64,000 nucleotides of DNA, taken from Asticcacaulis excentricus CB 48. GTDB lineage: Bacteria; Pseudomonadota; Alphaproteobacteria; Caulobacterales; Caulobacteraceae. A program made the position numbers and the translations under genes. The DNA is taken from the NCBI RefSeq assembly GCF_000175215.2, contig NC_014818.1:62001-126000 (forward strand). The letters run 5' to 3'. Below, one piece after another: positions 60,960 through 64,000 of this stretch. Under the pieces are notes generated by a model that was not told the DNA's origin, made no database searches, and saw only the letters and a list, made by a program, of their open reading frames with translations. The first letter of the stretch is position 1, and every line of letters begins with the position of its first letter.

Positions 60960-62669
60960 ATGAAGCTGCCCCCTATGAAGTCTCTGGCGCGCAAGCCGAT
61001 AAAGTGGTCACCCCCTTTCGGAAAAATTACGCGACCAGACCAAAATCCGGCGCCATCGGATAGCACACCGCAGCCAACGAATGCGTTAGGCCGGCGAGCG
61101 CTTTTGGCCATGCTGCCGGCCACGCTGGCCGGCCTGACCTTGCCTGAGATCTCATGGGCAGGGCCTGGGGCTCCGGACACGCCCTTCGGCTTGAATGTCC
61201 GACATTGCGGAGCGCGCGGTGATGGCGTGACCATCGACAGCCCCTCCATCAATGCCGCCATTGAGCAACTTGCGGCCCAAGGCGGTGGAACCCTCTATTT
61301 TCCGGCGGGCACCTATGCGTGCTACACGATCCGCCTGAAAAGCCGTATTCGCCTGTACCTCGATGCTGGTGCGGTCATTTTGGCCGCCCCCACGCCAAAG
61401 GAGGGGCTGGCAACGGGCGGCTATGATCAGGATGTCGAACTGCCGGAAAGCTATCGCGATTATCAGGATCATGGACATAGCCACTGGCGAAATAGCCTGA
61501 TCTGGGGTGAGGGTCTGAGCGATATTGCCATCGAAGGTCCCGGCCTGATCTGGGGTAAGGGGCTGGGACGCGGCCACGACTATGATTTCGATATGCCGAT
61601 CTCTGGTCGACCCGGCGTCGGTGACAAATCCATTGCCCTTAAGCTGTGTCGCAACGTCCTGTTGCGTGATTTCCGCATGTTAAAGGCAGGATGGTTTGCC
61701 CTGCTGGCGACGGGTGTGGACAATCTGACCATCGATAACCTGCTGATCGACACCAACCGCGACGGACTGGACATTGATTGTTGTCGCAACGTTAGAGTCA
61801 GTAACTGCACTATCAACGCGCCGTGGGATGATGCTATCTGTCCCAAATCGTCGTTCGCGCTGGGCTATGCGCGCGCAACAGAAAACGTAACGATTGATAA
61901 CTGCTATGTGTCCGGCAGCTACGAAATCGGCTCGGTGCTGGACGGGACGTGGAAGGTCTATCCGTTTGCCCCGCGCGGGTCACACGGACGCATTAAGTTC
62001 GGCACAGAGTCCAATGGTGGGTTCCGTAACATAACCATTACGAACTGCGTATTCGATAAATGTCGCGGGCTGGCGCTGGAAACGGTGGATGGGGCACGTC
62101 TGGAAGACATAACGATCAGCAATATTACTATGCGTGACGTCACGACCTCGCCGGTCTTCCTCAGACTGGGACGTCGCATGCGCGGACCGGCCTCGCTCTC
62201 TGTGGGCACGTTGCGCCGCGTCCTCATCACCAACATCACTTCATCAGGTGCCAACAGGATGCCGTCGATCATCGCGGGCATTGAAGGGCACCCGGTGGAA
62301 GACGTTCAGATCAGTCAATGCCATTTTGAACAAGAGGGTGGTGGCGACGAAGCGCTCGCGTCGATCATACCGCTGCAAAACGAGGCTGGCTATCCAGAGC
62401 CCACCATGTTCGGGCATTTGCCAGCGCATGGTTTTTTTGTACGCCATGCGCGGAACCTGGTTTTCAGCAACCTCTCTTTTGATCTCCAGACTTCAGACGC
62501 CAGGCCCGCGTTCTGGATGCAAAATGTTGAGGGTGTGCACCTGAATGCGCTGCGACTTCCTGATCAGGAAACCAGGTTCGTCCTGAACAATGTTACTGAT
62601 TTTGCAACAACAGGCAGCCTCACTGTTCCGGAGAAACGTCTGCGAAAGGTGGAACATGCGCACTTCTGA
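60960..62669 (+). CDS. second GH28-family protein, Tat-type signal
   Basis: The protein (569 residues from this ATG) has a long hydrophilic N terminus, a twin-arginine-like signal at about residue 44 (GRRALLAMLPATLAGLTLP) and a beta-helix with HCGARGDGVTIDSPS, NRDGLDID, WDDAICPKSS and HGRIKFGTESNGG. The last keeps His-Gly of GHG; the RIK position reads RGLALE, so Lys is replaced by Glu. Family 28 acts on pectic backbones, but these changes point to a non-polygalacturonase subfamily. The start is uncertain: ATG at 60960 or 60975, neither with a good ribosome site; a TTG at 60918 is less likely. Confidence 0.82.
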   Translation: MKLPPMKSLARKPIKWSPPFGKITRPDQNPAPSDSTPQPTNALGRRALLAMLPATLAGLTLPEISWAGPGAPDTPFGLNVRHCGARGDGVTIDSPSINAAIEQLAAQGGGTLYFPAGTYACYTIRLKSRIRLYLDAGAVILAAPTPKEGLATGGYDQDVELPESYRDYQDHGHSHWRNSLIWGEGLSDIAIEGPGLIWGKGLGRGHDYDFDMPISGRPGVGDKSIALKLCRNVLLRDFRMLKAGWFALLATGVDNLTIDNLLIDTNRDGLDIDCCRNVRVSNCTINAPWDDAICPKSSFALGYARATENVTIDNCYVSGSYEIGSVLDGTWKVYPFAPRGSHGRIKFGTESNGGFRNITITNCVFDKCRGLALETVDGARLEDITISNITMRDVTTSPVFLRLGRRMRGPASLSVGTLRRVLITNITSSGANRMPSIIAGIEGHPVEDVQISQCHFEQEGGGDEALASIIPLQNEAGYPEPTMFGHLPAHGFFVRHARNLVFSNLSFDLQTSDARPAFWMQNVEGVHLNALRLPDQETRFVLNNVTDFATTGSLTVPEKRLRKVEHAHF

Positions 62670-62718
62670 CCGCCCCGCAAGCCTTGAGCAAAACAGCCTA
62701 ATCCAACAGGAAACGCGT

Positions 62719-63552
62719 ATGTTCATCCTCCGTAAATTGGTGGGTTTGTCAGCCTTGATTTTTGCCTGTGCGGGCGGCGTAAGCCTTACAGGCATTACAG
62801 TCGCTGTGGCGGCGACGGCGTCAGACGGCCTGAAGCCCGGAGAGGTCTTCAGTGATTGCGCCGACGTATGCCCGCAAATGGTCGTGATCCCGGCCGGTCG
62901 GTTTACGCGCGAGGCTCCCAAAGGCGATAAAAAACCGGCGATCACAGAGGTTGAGATAAAGGCGCTGGCGGTTGGGCGCTTTGAAGTTACTTTCCGCGAA
63001 TATGATGCGTGCGTGGCCGCCAAAGCCTGCACACGGATCAGTGATCTGGGGTGGGGACGAGACAGACGTCCGGTTATTAATATCTCGTGGAATGATGCGC
63101 AGACCTATGTCCGCTGGTTGAGCACCAAGACAGGTCAAACCTATCGGCTGCTTAGCGACGCAGAATGGGAGTATGCAGCGCGTGCCGGTCAAGCCGCTTC
63201 CTCTAAGTCAGCTAAAGATTTGGATGCCACCCAGGCGGTATTTGCACCACGTGAGAGGACGGAGCCAGTGGGGACGCGGCCGGCAAATGGCTTTGGGCTC
63301 TACGACATGTTCGGCAACGCTCTGGAATGGGTAGAGGATTGCTGGAGCGAGGCCGATGCGGCCCCCGAAAAGGATGGGATGTCACTCAGCTCAGCTGACT
63401 GTCGGCAACGCGTCCTGCGGGGTGGATCTTGGGTCTATGGGGCGGCGTTTCTTCGGCCAAACGCACGCTTTAAGGATCGCACCTCAGCGATTAACTTCGA
63501 TCAGGGAATTCGAATCGCTCGCGAGTTAAGTCGAAATGGTCATACCAATTGA
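62719..63552 (+). CDS. FGE-sulfatase (SUMF1)-fold protein lacking catalytic cysteines
   Basis: The 277-residue product has a signal peptide (LVGLSALIFACAGGVS) and the formylglycine-generating-enzyme fold: MVVIPAGRF, RFEVTFREYDAC, RPVINISWNDAQTYVRWLS, RLLSDAEWEYAARAG, GLYDMFGNALEWVEDCW and RGGSWVYGA. The C-terminal segment that holds the paired cysteines in true enzymes reads AAFLRPNARF, with no Cys, and no sulfatase gene is nearby. It is probably not a formylglycine synthase; many such proteins have unknown periplasmic roles. AGGAA precedes the ATG at 62719, which rules out the frame from 62590. It ends the plus-strand series. Confidence 0.85.
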   Translation: MFILRKLVGLSALIFACAGGVSLTGITVAVAATASDGLKPGEVFSDCADVCPQMVVIPAGRFTREAPKGDKKPAITEVEIKALAVGRFEVTFREYDACVAAKACTRISDLGWGRDRRPVINISWNDAQTYVRWLSTKTGQTYRLLSDAEWEYAARAGQAASSKSAKDLDATQAVFAPRERTEPVGTRPANGFGLYDMFGNALEWVEDCWSEADAAPEKDGMSLSSADCRQRVLRGGSWVYGAAFLRPNARFKDRTSAINFDQGIRIARELSRNGHTN

Positions 63553-63557
63553 CCTGT

Positions 63558-63592
63558 GAAATGCTGTTTTATAAAGCATTTCGTGTTTTTTT
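63558..63592 (+). terminator. intrinsic terminator after the SUMF1-like gene
   Basis: GAAATGCT/AGCATTTC (63558-63582) makes an eight-pair stem, followed by GTG and seven T's. Confidence 0.75.
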
Positions 63593-64000
63593 GGTCACAT
63601 TTTGCGTAAAATTTGTCAGGCCAAAATTTCGACCTCGGTTCAATAAATAAAACAAATTGGTTTAATTTTATGGGGTTGCGAGTTTTGCAGCGTCTTGGGC
63701 CTCTACTGCGAGGCGTGTTTTTGGAATAAAAATTCTATTACTAGAATTTCGCGGAATTGACATTCCGTAACCGTGATCTTACCCTTCCCGAAGTCTCAGG
63801 AAGTGGCAAGAAAACAGATAGCAACTCTCCTTAGGCCAGAACAAACGGGCATACGCCCAAACCCAGGAAAAAGATTTCAAGCTCATTTCGGGTCCGCGAC
63901 GCCGCTCGCAAGCGTCGATCGGATAGGGCCCCCCAGAGGTTAGGTGTCAGTGCACCCACCTGCGAGGGATAGGCAAAGAGGCTTAACGGCCTCCGGGATT
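63593..64000. other. gene-free right end with operator-like boxes and hairpins
   Basis: No gene is visible in the last 408 bases. They contain two GGAA-N6-TTCY boxes (63723-63766), an AAATTCTA/TAGAATTT repeat (63730-63749), and a hairpin with TCCG-CGACGC paired to GCGTCG-at-CGGA (63893-63923). This is most likely the regulated upstream region, and perhaps structured leader, of a gene outside the window. Confidence 0.4.
63723..63766. promoter_or_regulatory. two IolR-type boxes near the right edge
   Basis: GGAA-TAAAAA-TTCT (63723-63736, one change) and GGAA-TTGACA-TTCC (63753-63766, perfect) are 30 bases apart, about three helical turns. The second contains a TTGACA hexamer that could be a -35. 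Between them lies the AAATTCTA/TAGAATTT dyad. Confidence 0.5.

Noticed and set aside
63780..64000. riboswitch at the right edge
   Set aside because: No TPP, FMN, cobalamin or glycine riboswitch core could be recognised, and the downstream gene is out of view.
1..64000. mobile element, prophage or CRISPR
   Set aside because: No transposase, integrase, att-like direct repeats or spaced repeats were seen; all genes look intact and of similar composition.

Overview
The window looks like a chromosomal segment of an alphaproteobacterium of the Caulobacteraceae (Asticcacaulis or Caulobacter-like). The reasons are the GC-rich coding sequence, the Caulobacter-type inositol ABC transporter (ibpA-iatA-iatP), the large SusC-like TonB-dependent receptors, the secreted polysaccharide hydrolases, and a DUF6445 protein of the kind seen beside such receptors. 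The genus is an inference. I saw no rRNA, tRNA, CRISPR array, insertion sequence, integrase or broken gene.

Layout. (1) 1-468 is the 3' part of a GH43 arabinanase-like gene cut by the window edge. (2) 936-15986 is a nearly complete myo-inositol module: iolC-iolD-iolE-iolB in one tightly overlapping operon, an RpiR-type regulator divergent from iolG, the transporter operon ibpA-iatA-iatP with a GH92 glycosidase as last gene, and mmsA (iolA). A GGAA-N6-TTYC operator lies in front of each of these units, and iolC and mmsA share a longer promoter block with identical spacing. Together the genes take inositol from uptake to acetyl-CoA and dihydroxyacetone phosphate. (3) 16140-22040 encodes a cytochrome bo3-type quinol oxidase (cyoABCD) with a SURF1 assembly factor and a small membrane protein. 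(4) 22178-26319 has an unidentified protein and a periplasmic M16 peptidase. (5) 26445-37185 is a pectin/oligogalacturonide locus: PL10 pectate lyase and GH28, a TonB receptor, then GH105-DUF4861, a Tat-exported PL22 oligogalacturonate lyase and KduI. (6) 37562-50589 holds an unassigned six-hairpin-like glycosidase, a VOC protein, a GH2, a second TonB receptor and a 1121-residue protein resembling the DUF4450 group. (7) 51531-63552 is a run of plus-strand genes: GH92, GH2 (beta-galactosidase type), GH115 alpha-glucuronidase, a DUF6445 protein, a second GH28 and a formylglycine-generating-enzyme-like protein without the catalytic cysteines. Regions 5 to 7 fit stepwise use of plant cell-wall polymers: receptors bring oligomers into the periplasm, exported hydrolases trim them, and cytoplasmic enzymes such as KduI finish the sugars.

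The most unexplained parts are non-coding. Three good intrinsic terminators (40929-40958 plus, 50711-50743 minus, 51377-51410 plus) have no coding gene in front of them, and the DNA before them folds into several stem-loops, which suggests small RNAs or a regulated leader. The last 400 bases carry two more GGAA-N6-TTCY boxes and further structure but no gene.
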